The notes beneath the pieces were generated by a model. That model made no database searches. It was not told the DNA's origin and was given only the letters and a program-made list of their open reading frames with translations. This document shows positions 38,864 through 47,397 of a stretch of DNA of 49,059 nucleotides, one piece after another. The number at the start of each line of letters is the position of its first letter. The first letter of the stretch is position 1. A program made the position numbers and the translations under genes. The stretch spans positions 1-49,059 of the forward strand of contig JBGQBN010000028.1 of the NCBI GenBank assembly GCA_041494805.1, given 5' to 3'. This stretch comes from JBGQBN01 sp041494805. Lineage in GTDB: Bacteria; Acidobacteriota; Terriglobia; Terriglobales; Acidobacteriaceae.

Positions 38864-41242
38864 GTGAAGCCCGTCGCAAAATTTCCCTGGACCTTTCTCT
38901 TCGGCCTTGTCTGCTGGACGCTGTTGTCGAACGCGCAGGGGCAGGTTTCAGGTACGGGGACCGTGCGCGGCACGGTTACAGACCCAACGGGCGCAGTCAT
39001 AGCTAAAGCTACGATGAGGCTGACCAGCGCAAGGACAGGATACGACCGCACCATCTCCACCGACTCGGAGGGCCGCTACCGCTTCACCGGCGTCCCACTG
39101 GCGGAGTTTACCCTTCATGTTGAGACACCCGGCTTCGCCCCCGCGGACTTTACAGGCACAGTTCAGAGCAGCGCCGCCGTGATTCACAACATTCAATTCA
39201 AGGGAGCTACCGCGGTACAGCAGATTACAGTTACAGATGCCGTGCTCGGGCTCGGCGCCTCTGCTACCCACGTTGATTTCGACGACGACGACCTGGAAAA
39301 AAGACCGTTGACAAACCCCAACCGCGATCTCCCCGCCGTAGTCGAGTCCGTACCGGGTGTGGTGGCGGAGGAAAATGGCCGCATGCACCTGCGCGGTGCC
39401 GAGTCGCAGCCCCAATACGTCCTGGATGGCGTACCCATCAGCGAAAACCTGACCAGCACATTTGCGACCGCGTTGGACACGGAAAATGTTCGTTCCAGTC
39501 AGGTCATTACCGGAAACTTGCCGGCCGAGTTTGGCGAAAGAACCGCGGGCGTCATCAATCTGACCACCAAGTCGGGGTTGGAAATGCCCTGGAATGGCAG
39601 CTTCTCTCTATCCGGCGGGTCGTTTGATAGTGGTGCTATGGACGTGGAGTTTGGTGGTCACGTCAAGAACGTGGGAGTTTTCGTGACTGCAGACACCAGC
39701 CGTACCGGCCGGTTCCTTGATCCGCCCGAAATCGAGAATTTTCATAATCACGGCGGCGTGGCCCACCTGTTTACCCGTTTCGACTGGCCCCCTTCCTCTA
39801 ACGACGCTTTCCGCCTGACGCTGGCAACCAATGGCAGCGATTTTCAGGCGCCTAATCTCTTTGAACAACAAATGGAAGGGCAGAATCTTAGGCAAGAGTT
39901 GCGCGACGACTATGAGGCTATCAGTTGGACGCACATTTTCAATAATGCGACCTCTGCCGACGTAGATCTGTTTCGCCGTTCCTCCACGGCGCGGCTTCTG
40001 GATCCTCTGGTGACCGGCACGCCGTTCTTCCTGGAGCAGAACCGGCGGCAGCGCAGCGAGGGCCTTCGCGCGTCGCTCTCCCGCGACTGGAAGGCAAATC
40101 TACTGAAGGTGGGCATCGAGGTTCGTCGCGTTCCGATCGGCGAACAATTGACCCTGGCAGTGACCGATCCCGGCGACATCCACCCAGAGTCGCCGGTCCT
40201 GGATTTCACACCCAGCAACCCTTTTCGCTTTTTTGCCAAGAGTACCGGCATATTGGCCTCTGCGTTTATCCAGGACCGGGTGCGGCTCGGCGAACATCTA
40301 ACGGTAGATCTTGGTCTCCGTCTGGACCACCCCGATCTGGTAGTGCACGAGACCGAACTCAGTCCCCGCATTGGCGTCGCCTATCACATTGCCCGGACCA
40401 ACACCACACTCCACGCCTCCTATAACCGGCTGATTCAGATGCCCCCGCTGGAGAATATTCTTCTGTCGTCATCTCTCCAGGCCGCAGCGCTCGCGGAAGA
40501 TGAGGCTGACGCCGGGGGCGAGGGCCGCGAGCGCGAAGTGGAGAAGCAGAACCAATACCAGTTTGGTTTCCAGCAGCAGTTAGGCAGCCACGTGCAACTC
40601 GGCGTGGTGCACTACGTGAGAAACATCACAAATTTCATGGACGATGAACAACTGTTCCAGACTGCCGTAGTGTTTCCGGTGGAGTTGGCACGCGCAGACA
40701 TTCGCGGCACGGAAGTGCGGCTGGACTTAAACACCCGGACGGGCTGGACAGGCTACATCAGCTACGCCAATTCCCGCGCCACCGTGACCGCGCCCTTGGT
40801 GGGTGGTCTGTTTCTTGAAAGCGAAGGCGAGTTTACCGATGCCGGGCACCAGTTTCCCGCGGACTCGGACGAGCGCAACGAACTCCAGCTGGGAACCACT
40901 TATTCGCACAAGTCCGGCCTGTGGGGCGCTTTCAATCTCCGCTATGACAGCGGCATTCCGACGGATTTCGAGACCGAGGATTTCCCCAGCTTTGATCCCC
41001 GAATTCAGGAGCAGATCGATCCGGTGCGCCGCCGCATCAAGCCGAGGACGGTTCTCGATTCCGCCGTCGGCATGGATTTGTTGCGCGAGTCGAGCCACCC
41101 AATTTCACTACAACTCGGCGTGAACAATATGTTCGACAAGCTCTATCTCTACAATTTCCAGAGCATATTTTCAGGAACCCATATCGGACGCCCACGGGAA
41201 GCCATTGTCCGGGCCACATTTCACTGGAAGGGAAAGAAGTAG
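38864..41242 (+). CDS. TonB-dependent receptor with carboxypeptidase-regulatory domain
   Basis: A 792-residue outer-membrane receptor. I use the GTG at 38864 because GGAGGG lies seven bases upstream; the frame opens at 38798. After the signal peptide (FPWTFLFGLVCWTLLSNAQG) comes the carboxypeptidase-regulatory-like domain (VRGTVTDPTGAVIAKATMRL), the plug (VVESVPGVVAEENGRMHLRG, QYVLDGVPISEN, FGERTAGVINLTTKSG) and a 22-strand-type barrel ending in AIVRATFHWKGKK. It is shorter than its neighbour and of a different subfamily, with a domain more like classical TonB receptors. Ligand unknown. The two divergent genes may share a control region. Confidence 0.9.
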   Translation: MKPVAKFPWTFLFGLVCWTLLSNAQGQVSGTGTVRGTVTDPTGAVIAKATMRLTSARTGYDRTISTDSEGRYRFTGVPLAEFTLHVETPGFAPADFTGTVQSSAAVIHNIQFKGATAVQQITVTDAVLGLGASATHVDFDDDDLEKRPLTNPNRDLPAVVESVPGVVAEENGRMHLRGAESQPQYVLDGVPISENLTSTFATALDTENVRSSQVITGNLPAEFGERTAGVINLTTKSGLEMPWNGSFSLSGGSFDSGAMDVEFGGHVKNVGVFVTADTSRTGRFLDPPEIENFHNHGGVAHLFTRFDWPPSSNDAFRLTLATNGSDFQAPNLFEQQMEGQNLRQELRDDYEAISWTHIFNNATSADVDLFRRSSTARLLDPLVTGTPFFLEQNRRQRSEGLRASLSRDWKANLLKVGIEVRRVPIGEQLTLAVTDPGDIHPESPVLDFTPSNPFRFFAKSTGILASAFIQDRVRLGEHLTVDLGLRLDHPDLVVHETELSPRIGVAYHIARTNTTLHASYNRLIQMPPLENILLSSSLQAAALAEDEADAGGEGREREVEKQNQYQFGFQQQLGSHVQLGVVHYVRNITNFMDDEQLFQTAVVFPVELARADIRGTEVRLDLNTRTGWTGYISYANSRATVTAPLVGGLFLESEGEFTDAGHQFPADSDERNELQLGTTYSHKSGLWGAFNLRYDSGIPTDFETEDFPSFDPRIQEQIDPVRRRIKPRTVLDSAVGMDLLRESSHPISLQLGVNNMFDKLYLYNFQSIFSGTHIGRPREAIVRATFHWKGKK

Positions 41243-41251
41243 CAGCCAACC

Positions 41252-42169
41252 TCACCCGTTGCGCTCGATGCCGAAACTCTCCTGCGCGAGCGTCTTGAAA
41301 GCCCAGGCCATGCGCGGAGTATTGTGCGAGATTCCAAAACGCCCACAGGCGTCGAGCAGAATCATTCCACCGTGTCCGTTGACGCGGGTCTTCAGATAGT
41401 CAATCGCTTCAGCAGCCGCCCACTCGGGCGCGTTGCCTGAGGCCACGCGGTCCGCCGCCCACTTGGCGAGCACCAGCTTCATGATGGGTTCACCCCAGCC
41501 GGTAGTGGAAGCCGCGGCCGTGCGGTTGTCGGCATAGCAGCCGCATCCGATCAGCGATGAATCGCCCAGACGTCCGGGAGCTTTATTCAGCGTGCCACCG
41601 GTCGAGGTAGCAGCGGCGATGTTGCCGTCGCAGTCAAGTGCGACCGCGCCTACGGTGTCGTGCGAGATGGTGGGGGCGAACAGGTCAGCGCGGTGTTCTT
41701 CGGCATGCGCCTGGAACTCTCGTAGACGTTCGACTTCGCGCGGAATGACCAGGTCTTCGTTCTTGCACAGCGGGATGCCATGCTCGGCGGCGAAGCGCTC
41801 CGCTCCTTCGGCGACGAAGTACACGTGCGGGCTCTCGCTCAGAATCTTGCGCGCGGCGCGGACGGGATTGCGCAGGCGCTCTACGCAGCCCACGCCTCCG
41901 GCGCGCAGGGTGGCGCCGTCCATGATGAGCGCGTCGAGTTGCACCTTGCCATCGCGGTTGAGAAAACTGCCGCGGCCGGCGTCAAAAGTTTCGTCGTCTT
42001 CCAGGATGACAACGGCTTCCTCGACGGCATCGAGCGCGAGACCGCCGCGGGCGAGCACGCGCCATCCCGCAGCCATGGCGTTGCGCACCCCGTTGAGATG
42101 GGCCTCGACCATGTCATCGGGAATGGCCCAGGCGCCGCCGTGGACGACCAGTACAGGATCGGTGGGCAA
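41252..42169 (-). CDS. iaaA: Isoaspartyl peptidase / type 2 L-asparaginase
   Basis: A 305-residue Ntn hydrolase that cleaves isoaspartyl dipeptides and asparagine after autoprocessing. The catalytic Thr is in SHDTVGAVALDCDG, where the chain is cut. Substrate-site motifs GRLGDSSLIGCGCYADN and TSTGGTLNK-type (ATSTGGTLNKAPG) are present, as is the N-terminal VLVVHGGAWAI. Start is the TTG at 42167-42169 with GAGGAC seven bases upstream. Converges on the TonB receptor, nine bases apart. The 190 bases upstream hold no gene. Confidence 0.94.
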   Translation of the reverse strand: MPTDPVLVVHGGAWAIPDDMVEAHLNGVRNAMAAGWRVLARGGLALDAVEEAVVILEDDETFDAGRGSFLNRDGKVQLDALIMDGATLRAGGVGCVERLRNPVRAARKILSESPHVYFVAEGAERFAAEHGIPLCKNEDLVIPREVERLREFQAHAEEHRADLFAPTISHDTVGAVALDCDGNIAAATSTGGTLNKAPGRLGDSSLIGCGCYADNRTAAASTTGWGEPIMKLVLAKWAADRVASGNAPEWAAAEAIDYLKTRVNGHGGMILLDACGRFGISHNTPRMAWAFKTLAQESFGIERNG

Positions 42170-42359
42170 GATGAGTCCTCGGAAAAATGACTAAATAGTC
42201 TAGCAGGATCAATGGTTGTCGGAATGCGTTGGCAAGCGGATTCGTGGTGGTTGAAATCCAAGGGCAGGTGTGGGAATTCCTGTTGAAGTCTCGCATGGCA
42301 CCGGCGGACAGCGGCGTCCTTCGCTTCCTTTAGGATGACAAGATCGATTGTGAAGACGG

Positions 42360-43004
42360 TTACGCAGCTTGGCCGGTTTTGGCTTGGGTGGGTTCTGCGT
42401 CTTGGGTTCTGGTCCAGGTGTAGCGGATGCGGTGGATTACGGTAATCGTTGACAGGACGGCGATTATCCAGAGCACTGGGGCCATGCGGTTGAACAGGGC
42501 TCCGATGATTACCAGGACCAGGCGTTCGGGGCGTTCCATGAAGCCTACGCGGCAGGAGCCGATTAGCGACTCGGCGCGGGCTCGGGAGTAGCTGACCATG
42601 ATGGCGCTGATCATTACGAAGGCGGTCAGGACTACGTAGAAGAAGCGGTCACCGCGGGCGTAGAAGACCAGGAGTCCGAAGAACTGGGAGGCGTCGCTGT
42701 AGCGGTCGATCACTGAGTCGAAGAATCCGCCGAAGCGGGTTACGCGGTTGGTGGCGCGGGCGACGCGGCCGTCCACCAGGTCGAAGAAGCCGGAGGCGAT
42801 GATGACCAGGGCGGCGTAGCGGAAGAGGTGGGCTTGGTTGTCGCCGTTGGCGTATCCGAAGAGGAAGGCGGCGATGGTGTTGACGACCAGGCCCAGGAAC
42901 GTCAAGACGTTGGGGTTGATGCGGGAGAGCGCTAGCCAGCGGACTATGGCGTCTAGGAGGACTCCGCAGGCGCGGCCGAAAGTGCTGGTCCAGGTTGCGG
43001 TCAT
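42360..43004 (-). CDS. CDP-alcohol phosphatidyltransferase family protein
   Basis: A 214-residue membrane enzyme of phospholipid synthesis. The family signature D-G-x2-A-R-x8-G-x3-D-x3-D is complete: DGRVARATNRVTRFGG, then FFDSVIDRYSD. Several membrane helices follow (FFYVVLTAFVMISAIM, LVLVIIGALF, VLWIIAVLSTITVI). The acceptor alcohol (inositol phosphate, glycerol phosphate or other) is not decided by sequence. The start ATG overlaps the greA stop by 4 bp (ATGA), so the two are translationally coupled. Confidence 0.9.
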   Translation of the reverse strand: MTATWTSTFGRACGVLLDAIVRWLALSRINPNVLTFLGLVVNTIAAFLFGYANGDNQAHLFRYAALVIIASGFFDLVDGRVARATNRVTRFGGFFDSVIDRYSDASQFFGLLVFYARGDRFFYVVLTAFVMISAIMVSYSRARAESLIGSCRVGFMERPERLVLVIIGALFNRMAPVLWIIAVLSTITVIHRIRYTWTRTQDAEPTQAKTGQAA

Positions 43005-43525
43005 TCGGCCTTGGTCTCGTCGAGGCCGGCCTCGTCCGTTTGAAGCTCGCCGGTCTGAAGCTGGTCAAACATGGTGGTTAGCTTCAGCACTTCCATTTCG
43101 CGTTTGCCGTTGGGAGTGACTACCTGGACGGTGTCTCCTACCTTCTTGTTCAGCAGCGCGCGCCCAATGGGGGAGGTGGTGGAGATCTTGCCGGCGCCTA
43201 CGTCGGTTTCTTCGCTGGTCACCAGCTTGTATTCGACTTCCTCGTTCTTGGTGTTGTCGTAGATGCGGACGGTGGAGCCCAGGCCGACCTTATCTTTGGG
43301 AATACTATTCATGTTGATAAGGGAGAGGTCCGCCAGGCGGCGGCCCAGTTGCCGCAGCCGGGCTTTGACATACTCCTGGCGCTGTTTAGCCATGTGATAC
43401 TCGGCGTTTTCACTTAGGTCACCCAAGGCGACGGCCTTCTTGAGCTCCTTGGGAAGCTCGTGGCTCAGTTCGTACTCGAGAGCGTTCATCTCGTCCTGCA
43501 GTTTCTTCTTGAGTAGCTCGGGCAT
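43001..43525 (-). CDS. greA: Transcription elongation factor GreA-type
   Basis: A 174-residue factor that rescues backtracked RNA polymerase by stimulating transcript cleavage. The N-terminal coiled coil carries the tip acidic motif in GDLSENAEYHMAKQRQ. The C-terminal FKBP-like domain has GSTVRIYDNT, ISTTSPIGRALLNKKVGDTV and a typical end. A C-terminal extension of about 20 residues (TGELQTDEAGLDETKAE) is unusual but short. The gene shares its transcript with the phosphatidyltransferase gene after it. The upstream region is filled with heptad arrays, and no clear promoter was found. Confidence 0.94.
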   Translation of the reverse strand: MPELLKKKLQDEMNALEYELSHELPKELKKAVALGDLSENAEYHMAKQRQEYVKARLRQLGRRLADLSLINMNSIPKDKVGLGSTVRIYDNTKNEEVEYKLVTSEETDVGAGKISTTSPIGRALLNKKVGDTVQVVTPNGKREMEVLKLTTMFDQLQTGELQTDEAGLDETKAE

Positions 43526-43556
43526 GGCTTCGGATTCGATTATTGACCGGGGAGGC

Positions 43557-43773
43557 GGGCGTCGGACCTCGGACGTCGGACTTCGGGCGTCAGGCTCTGG
43601 GCTTTAGGCTCTCGGCTCTCGGGTTCAGCTGGCACGGGGACTGAGGAGACCTTGTATCTAACTGAAATCAGGGATGATGCCAGTACAATTGCTGCGAAAC
43701 CCAGACGCTCCGGGGCCAAGAGCCTAGCCTAGAGCCCCCCCAGAGCCTAAAGCCTAGAGCCTGAAGCCTGCCC
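43557..43773. repeat. Inverted pair of 7-bp-period arrays between greA and carD
   Basis: The 343-bp gap between the divergent greA and CarD-like genes is mostly repeat. TCGGACC/TCGGACG and GGCTCTC/GGCTTTA heptads lie at 43557-43622, a unique core of about 90 bases follows, then AGAGCCT/AAAGCCT/GAAGCCT heptads at 43718-43773. Confidence 0.8.
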
Positions 43774-43792
43774 TCCCAATCCCGCGCCGAAA

Positions 43793-43821
43793 TTGCCTTT
43801 CGGCCCAGTTTGGGATAGACT
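43793..43821 (+). promoter_or_regulatory. Probable promoter of the CarD-like gene
   Basis: -35 TTGCCT (43793-43798), 17-bp spacer, -10 TAGACT (43816-43821), about 47 bases before the ATG at 43869. Confidence 0.55.
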
Positions 43822-43868
43822 GAGATGGTGGTTTTCCTCAGGTTCCCTGCTCCAGTGGGTGTTCCCGC

Positions 43869-44405
43869 ATGATCAGTAGCAATGGCGCTTTCCACATAGG
43901 CGATAAGGTCGTCTACCCCAACCATGGTGTCGGAATCATTGAACAGATCAGCAGCCGGACCTTCGGCACGACCGTGGAACAGTTCTACCTGCTCAAGATC
44001 AAGTCCAGCAGCCTAAAGGTCATGGTGCCCTTCCACAATGTGGACACGGTAGGTTTGCGGCGGGTAGTGAAGAACGGGGAAATCCAGAAAATTGTTGATT
44101 TTCTTATAGATGGCGCGTGTGACAACAACGCCGACTGGAAATACCGCTTCAAGGAAAACTCGGAGCGGATGCGCACCGGGTCGCTGCTCGAAGTGGCCGC
44201 CGTTTTGAAGGGCCTGCTGCTGTTGAGCCAGTCGAAACCTCTCTCCTTCCGCGAAAAGAAGATGCTCGAACGAGCGCGCTATCTGCTGGTCAGCGAACTG
44301 GCCATGGCCAAGAACTGCGAAGAACCCCTGGTCGAGGAAATGCTTTCCAAGGCATTGTCTAAGAGTAAGCTTAGATTTCCGGAAGCTGCGGAGTTTGAAG
44401 CCTGA
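43869..44405 (+). CDS. CarD/CdnL-type RNA polymerase-binding regulator
   Basis: A 178-residue protein. The N-terminal Tudor-like RNA-polymerase interaction domain reads FHIGDKVVYPNHGVGIIEQI, with YLLKIKSSSLKVMVPFHNVD after it. The C-terminal half is helical (LLEVAAVLKGLLLLSQSKPL, then SFREKKMLERARYLLVSELA) as in CdnL/CarD, which stabilise open promoter complexes, often at rRNA genes. No clear Shine-Dalgarno precedes the ATG. It is divergent from greA, another RNA-polymerase partner, and is followed by a heptad array shared with the converging permease gene. Confidence 0.92.
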   Translation: MISSNGAFHIGDKVVYPNHGVGIIEQISSRTFGTTVEQFYLLKIKSSSLKVMVPFHNVDTVGLRRVVKNGEIQKIVDFLIDGACDNNADWKYRFKENSERMRTGSLLEVAAVLKGLLLLSQSKPLSFREKKMLERARYLLVSELAMAKNCEEPLVEEMLSKALSKSKLRFPEAAEFEA

Positions 44406-44549
44406 AAGCAGCTATTAGCTCTTAGCTTTTAGCTGTTAGCTTGCACCTTCCCAATCCCCAAGTCTTACGTATGAACCTCTCCGCGCTGACCCACCTAACA
44501 GCATCTCCCTTGAAAAAGCTAAGAGCCAAGAGCTAAAGGCTAATAGCTA
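44405..44549. repeat. Inverted pair of TTAGCTN heptad arrays between convergent genes
   Basis: Left: TTAGCTC, TTAGCTT, TTAGCTG, TTAGCTT (44410-44442). Right: the complementary AAGAGCT/AAAGGCT type (44512-44549). They flank about 70 unique bases and touch the ends of both genes, so they may act as a two-way terminator. Confidence 0.8.
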
Positions 44550-45626
44550 TTCTCCCAGCCAGGCGCCGTAACGTCTTAGCGAGTCGACGTGGTCGAAGAC
44601 GATTTTCATGGCGGCGGTGATGGGGATGGCCAAGAGCAGGCCGGCGGCGCCCCATAGCCATCCCCAGACCAGGAGCGCCATGGTTACCGCTAGCGGGTTT
44701 AGCTGCAGGCGGTTGCCCAGGAACTTGGGATACAGGACGTTCAGCGCGAACAGATGCAGGGCGAGTACGGTCACGATAATAGCGATGATGTCCCCGGAAT
44801 CCGCGTGTCCGACGGCCACGAAAATCGGGGGGGCCATGGCCAGCAACACTCCCATGTAGGGAATCAGGCTCAAGAAGCCGCTCATGAATCCGACGAAATA
44901 GAAAAATGGCAGGTGGAGAATCCCGAAGACCGCGGTGCTGACGGTTCCAATCAGAAGACCAATCAGGAGATTGCCCACCATGAAACTGCGGATCATGGCG
45001 GAAATCAGTCCCAGCGTGATGTAGGCGGTGTGGCGGTTCTCCAGCGGGAAGAGCATGACCGTGGTGGAGCGCACATGCTGCTGCCAGGTCAGCATGAAAT
45101 ACACCAGGAAGGGAACGAACGACGCCGCCAGCAGGGCTTGGGTGACGGAACCGAAGCCGCGGGTGAGAAGATCGGTCCAACTGGTAGCGGCGCGGACCTG
45201 GAGAACGCCTTTCTCCTGGTCGCTGTTCAAGGCTTCCAGAGTTTCCGCTTGCTTGCGGAAGCCCATCATTTCCTCGCGGATCTTGGCGGCGTACTTGGGC
45301 AAGTCCTGCAGAAAAATGGACGCCTGGTTATAGGAGAAGTAGACGACGCCGGCCACGATAGCGAGCAGCAGGAGCACGGCGATGGCGGCGGACAGCCCAC
45401 GGGGCAGGTAAAGGCGCATCAGCAGCTCAACCAGAGGAGCGAGGATGAAGGCCAGGAGCACGGAGGCCATCATCACGGCCAAAACGAGTTCAGCCCAATA
45501 ACAAAGACCGATGATGGTAGCGATCCCAATGGCGGTAGCCGCCCAGTGAGGCTTTGGCGGTTTGGGAGGAGGCGCGGCCACGGCCGGAGGATGCGGCGCG
45601 TGCATCTGGGCTTCGTCAATGGCCAT
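44547..45626 (-). CDS. AI-2E family (PerM/TqsA-like) permease
   Basis: A 359-residue inner-membrane protein of the AI-2E family, whose members export autoinducer-2 or exchange ions. A Pro-rich cytoplasmic head (HPPAVAAPPPKPPKPH) precedes about eight membrane helices (for example LVLAVMMASVLLAFILAPLV and AAIAVLLLLAIVAGVVYFSY). The conserved C-terminal half has SLIPYMGVLLAMAPPIFVAV and ALNVLYPKFLGNRLQLNPLA. The transported substrate cannot be told. TAGGAT lies six bases before the ATG, a spacing also seen at hemB and ruvX; AGGA within it could alternatively serve as a ribosome-binding site. Confidence 0.9.
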   Translation of the reverse strand: MAIDEAQMHAPHPPAVAAPPPKPPKPHWAATAIGIATIIGLCYWAELVLAVMMASVLLAFILAPLVELLMRLYLPRGLSAAIAVLLLLAIVAGVVYFSYNQASIFLQDLPKYAAKIREEMMGFRKQAETLEALNSDQEKGVLQVRAATSWTDLLTRGFGSVTQALLAASFVPFLVYFMLTWQQHVRSTTVMLFPLENRHTAYITLGLISAMIRSFMVGNLLIGLLIGTVSTAVFGILHLPFFYFVGFMSGFLSLIPYMGVLLAMAPPIFVAVGHADSGDIIAIIVTVLALHLFALNVLYPKFLGNRLQLNPLAVTMALLVWGWLWGAAGLLLAIPITAAMKIVFDHVDSLRRYGAWLGE

Positions 45627-45666
45627 GCGGATATCCTAGCGCAACTCGCCGATTTCGCGGCGGCCA

Positions 45667-45681
45667 TATAATCGCCACGTG
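45667..45681 (+). promoter_or_regulatory. -10 box six bases before the ruvX start (leaderless candidate)
   Basis: TATAAT at 45667-45672, six bases, then GTG at 45679. No Shine-Dalgarno. Same geometry as at hemB and the repressor gene. Confidence 0.6.
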
Positions 45682-46149
45682 CCTGCAAACCCAACCGACT
45701 CTCCGGCTGACTCTCCAGTAAGACAACCACACCCGCGAATCCTCGGGCTGGACGTGGGCTCAAAGAGAATCGGCCTGGCCGTCTCCGATCCGCTGGGGAT
45801 CACGGCGCAGGGCCTGGAAACCATCCGGCGGCAGAACAAGCGTCTGGACTTTGGCCAACTGGAGCGCGTGATCCGCCAGTACGAGGTGGCGGAGATCGTG
45901 GTAGGCCTGCCGCTGCGCATGAGCGGCGCGGAAGGAACTCAAGCCGAGAAGATGCAACGCTTCGCGGAAGAATTGCGGCAGCGCTTTCAGTTGCCGGTAC
46001 ATCTTTGGGACGAACGCCTGACATCTGTCCAAGCCAACCGCTTGCTGCGCGAGACGGAGATGTCAATCCGGCGGCGGGGACAAGTCGTGGATCAGATGGC
46101 GGCGGTTTTGATTTTGCAGAGTTGGCTGGAGGCAAGGGGCAAAATATAG
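45679..46149 (+). CDS. ruvX: Holliday junction resolvase-like / pre-16S rRNA nuclease RuvX (YqgF)
   Basis: A 156-residue RNase H-fold nuclease. The family acts in 16S rRNA 5' maturation and has been proposed as a Holliday junction resolvase. Motifs: RILGLDVGSKRIGLAVSDPL with the first catalytic Asp, VVGLPLRMSGAEGTQAEKMQ, LWDERLTSVQANRLL with Asp/Glu, and the final Asp in VVDQMAAVLILQSWL. The start is the GTG at 45679; a Ser/Pro-rich tail of about 18 residues precedes the conserved part. Divergent from the permease gene with 52 bases between. Confidence 0.93.
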   Translation: MPANPTDSPADSPVRQPHPRILGLDVGSKRIGLAVSDPLGITAQGLETIRRQNKRLDFGQLERVIRQYEVAEIVVGLPLRMSGAEGTQAEKMQRFAEELRQRFQLPVHLWDERLTSVQANRLLRETEMSIRRRGQVVDQMAAVLILQSWLEARGKI

Positions 46150-46215
46150 GGACGGGCGTTCCGACCCGCGAATCGATACATCGGCATATCCAGCCGAGCG
46201 CGGCTCGGGCCACGA
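46147..46215. repeat. GGGACGGG double-hairpin REP-like element
   Basis: GGGACGGGCGTTCCGACCCG followed by a second module CCGAGCGCGGCTCGG. It lies just after ruvX, between convergent genes. It is related to the elements at 17984 and 21838, although the first stem is imperfect. Confidence 0.65.
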
Positions 46216-46229
46216 CTCAGTGTTTTCGC

Positions 46230-47318
46230 CTAGTTTAGGGCGTGGGGTTTCAGTTGAACCGCCAACTGCTTAAGCTTTGCGGCGTTCGTGTTGGCAGGGT
46301 CCATGCCGATGGCCTTTTCAGCGCTCCAGATCGCTTCGTTGAACTCGCCCCTCTGTAATTGCGACTGGCCCTGTTTGACCAATTCCTGCGCGAGCTTGAC
46401 ATAGGCGTGCTGGCGGATTGTCGTGCAAGGTGCATTGCCTTTGTCTTTGATCAACACGCGATCGCAAGTTTCTTTGGCAGCTTTATAGTCTCCCGCGTCG
46501 AACTGTACCTGCGCCTGCGTGCTTAGGTCCTGAAAGTCCGAGAATTCTTTGCTTCTAGCAAGCTTCGCAGCCTGGTCTGCATCGCGCTGTTTTCTTGCCT
46601 CTTCTTTGATTTTCTGCTGCTGTCTTATCTGTTGCACTATCTCTGGGGTAATCGGCTGGAGAACCTGTCCAGTATTGGGATCCTTGCCCGACCTATCAAA
46701 GAACTTGTAGTCCCCGTCTTGGCGCATCACGTACCAAACAAGAGGTCTTCCCGTCACGCCGTCGAACCACTGGAAAGTATTCATGTTTGCGACGCGAATC
46801 TCCTGGGGGGCGCGGAGATTCCCTTCTATCTCACGGATTCCCTCAATCTGCCCAAAATTGCACGGCGTGCGCTCTACTCCATAGACTGGATCTTTCCCGG
46901 GACCGTCCGAGACCTTGGTCCCCTCGGGCGTTTCCGCACAATACTTGAACGCGTACGCGTGTAGCGAAGCCCAATACATTGCACCGAAAAAGAAGGCGAT
47001 ATAAACAACAATAACGATTCCGTACTTGTTATCGTAGATTCCCAGTGAACCGCCCCACGTGAGGTTCAACAGCCCCATTACTCCGCCCGTGAATTTCGCG
47101 ACGGCCCAGAAGAAGGGGATCGTAACCAGGATGATGACACCACGCACCAGGAATGGACTAAGGCCAGATCGGCTCGCAAGATTGTCGACAACGTAGGCTA
47201 TCGTGCTAAGAACGAAGTGCCCGCCGAAGGCTTCTTTAGCGAGCCACAAAAGAAGCAGAAGAACTGCAATGACAGCAACCACGCGTGCTGTCATACGCAG
47301 TAGAGTTGATTCTGTCAT
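46230..47318 (-). CDS. Membrane protein with C-terminal TPR region
   Basis: A 362-residue protein with about four N-terminal membrane helices (VVAVIAVLLLLLWLAKEAFG, PFLVRGVIILVTIPFFWAVA, GIVIVVYIAFFFGAMYWASL). A soluble middle contains paired Cys (FKYCAETPEG and TPCNFGQIEG). A charged coiled coil (about 230-260) follows, then a TPR-like C-terminus (QVQFDAGDYKAAKETCDRVL and QLQRGEFNEAIWSAEKAIGM). I do not recognise a named family. The mix of membrane, Cys-pair and TPR regions suggests an assembly or scaffold role, which is inference. It shares its strand with the large repeat protein upstream. Confidence 0.7.
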   Translation of the reverse strand: MTESTLLRMTARVVAVIAVLLLLLWLAKEAFGGHFVLSTIAYVVDNLASRSGLSPFLVRGVIILVTIPFFWAVAKFTGGVMGLLNLTWGGSLGIYDNKYGIVIVVYIAFFFGAMYWASLHAYAFKYCAETPEGTKVSDGPGKDPVYGVERTPCNFGQIEGIREIEGNLRAPQEIRVANMNTFQWFDGVTGRPLVWYVMRQDGDYKFFDRSGKDPNTGQVLQPITPEIVQQIRQQQKIKEEARKQRDADQAAKLARSKEFSDFQDLSTQAQVQFDAGDYKAAKETCDRVLIKDKGNAPCTTIRQHAYVKLAQELVKQGQSQLQRGEFNEAIWSAEKAIGMDPANTNAAKLKQLAVQLKPHALN

Positions 47319-47397
47319 GTTCGTGACACCTCGCTATTCCGTTGACATGCATTCGATCCCGGGCGTTACGCGCTGAATTCCCTGGGATTCCGGTTGC

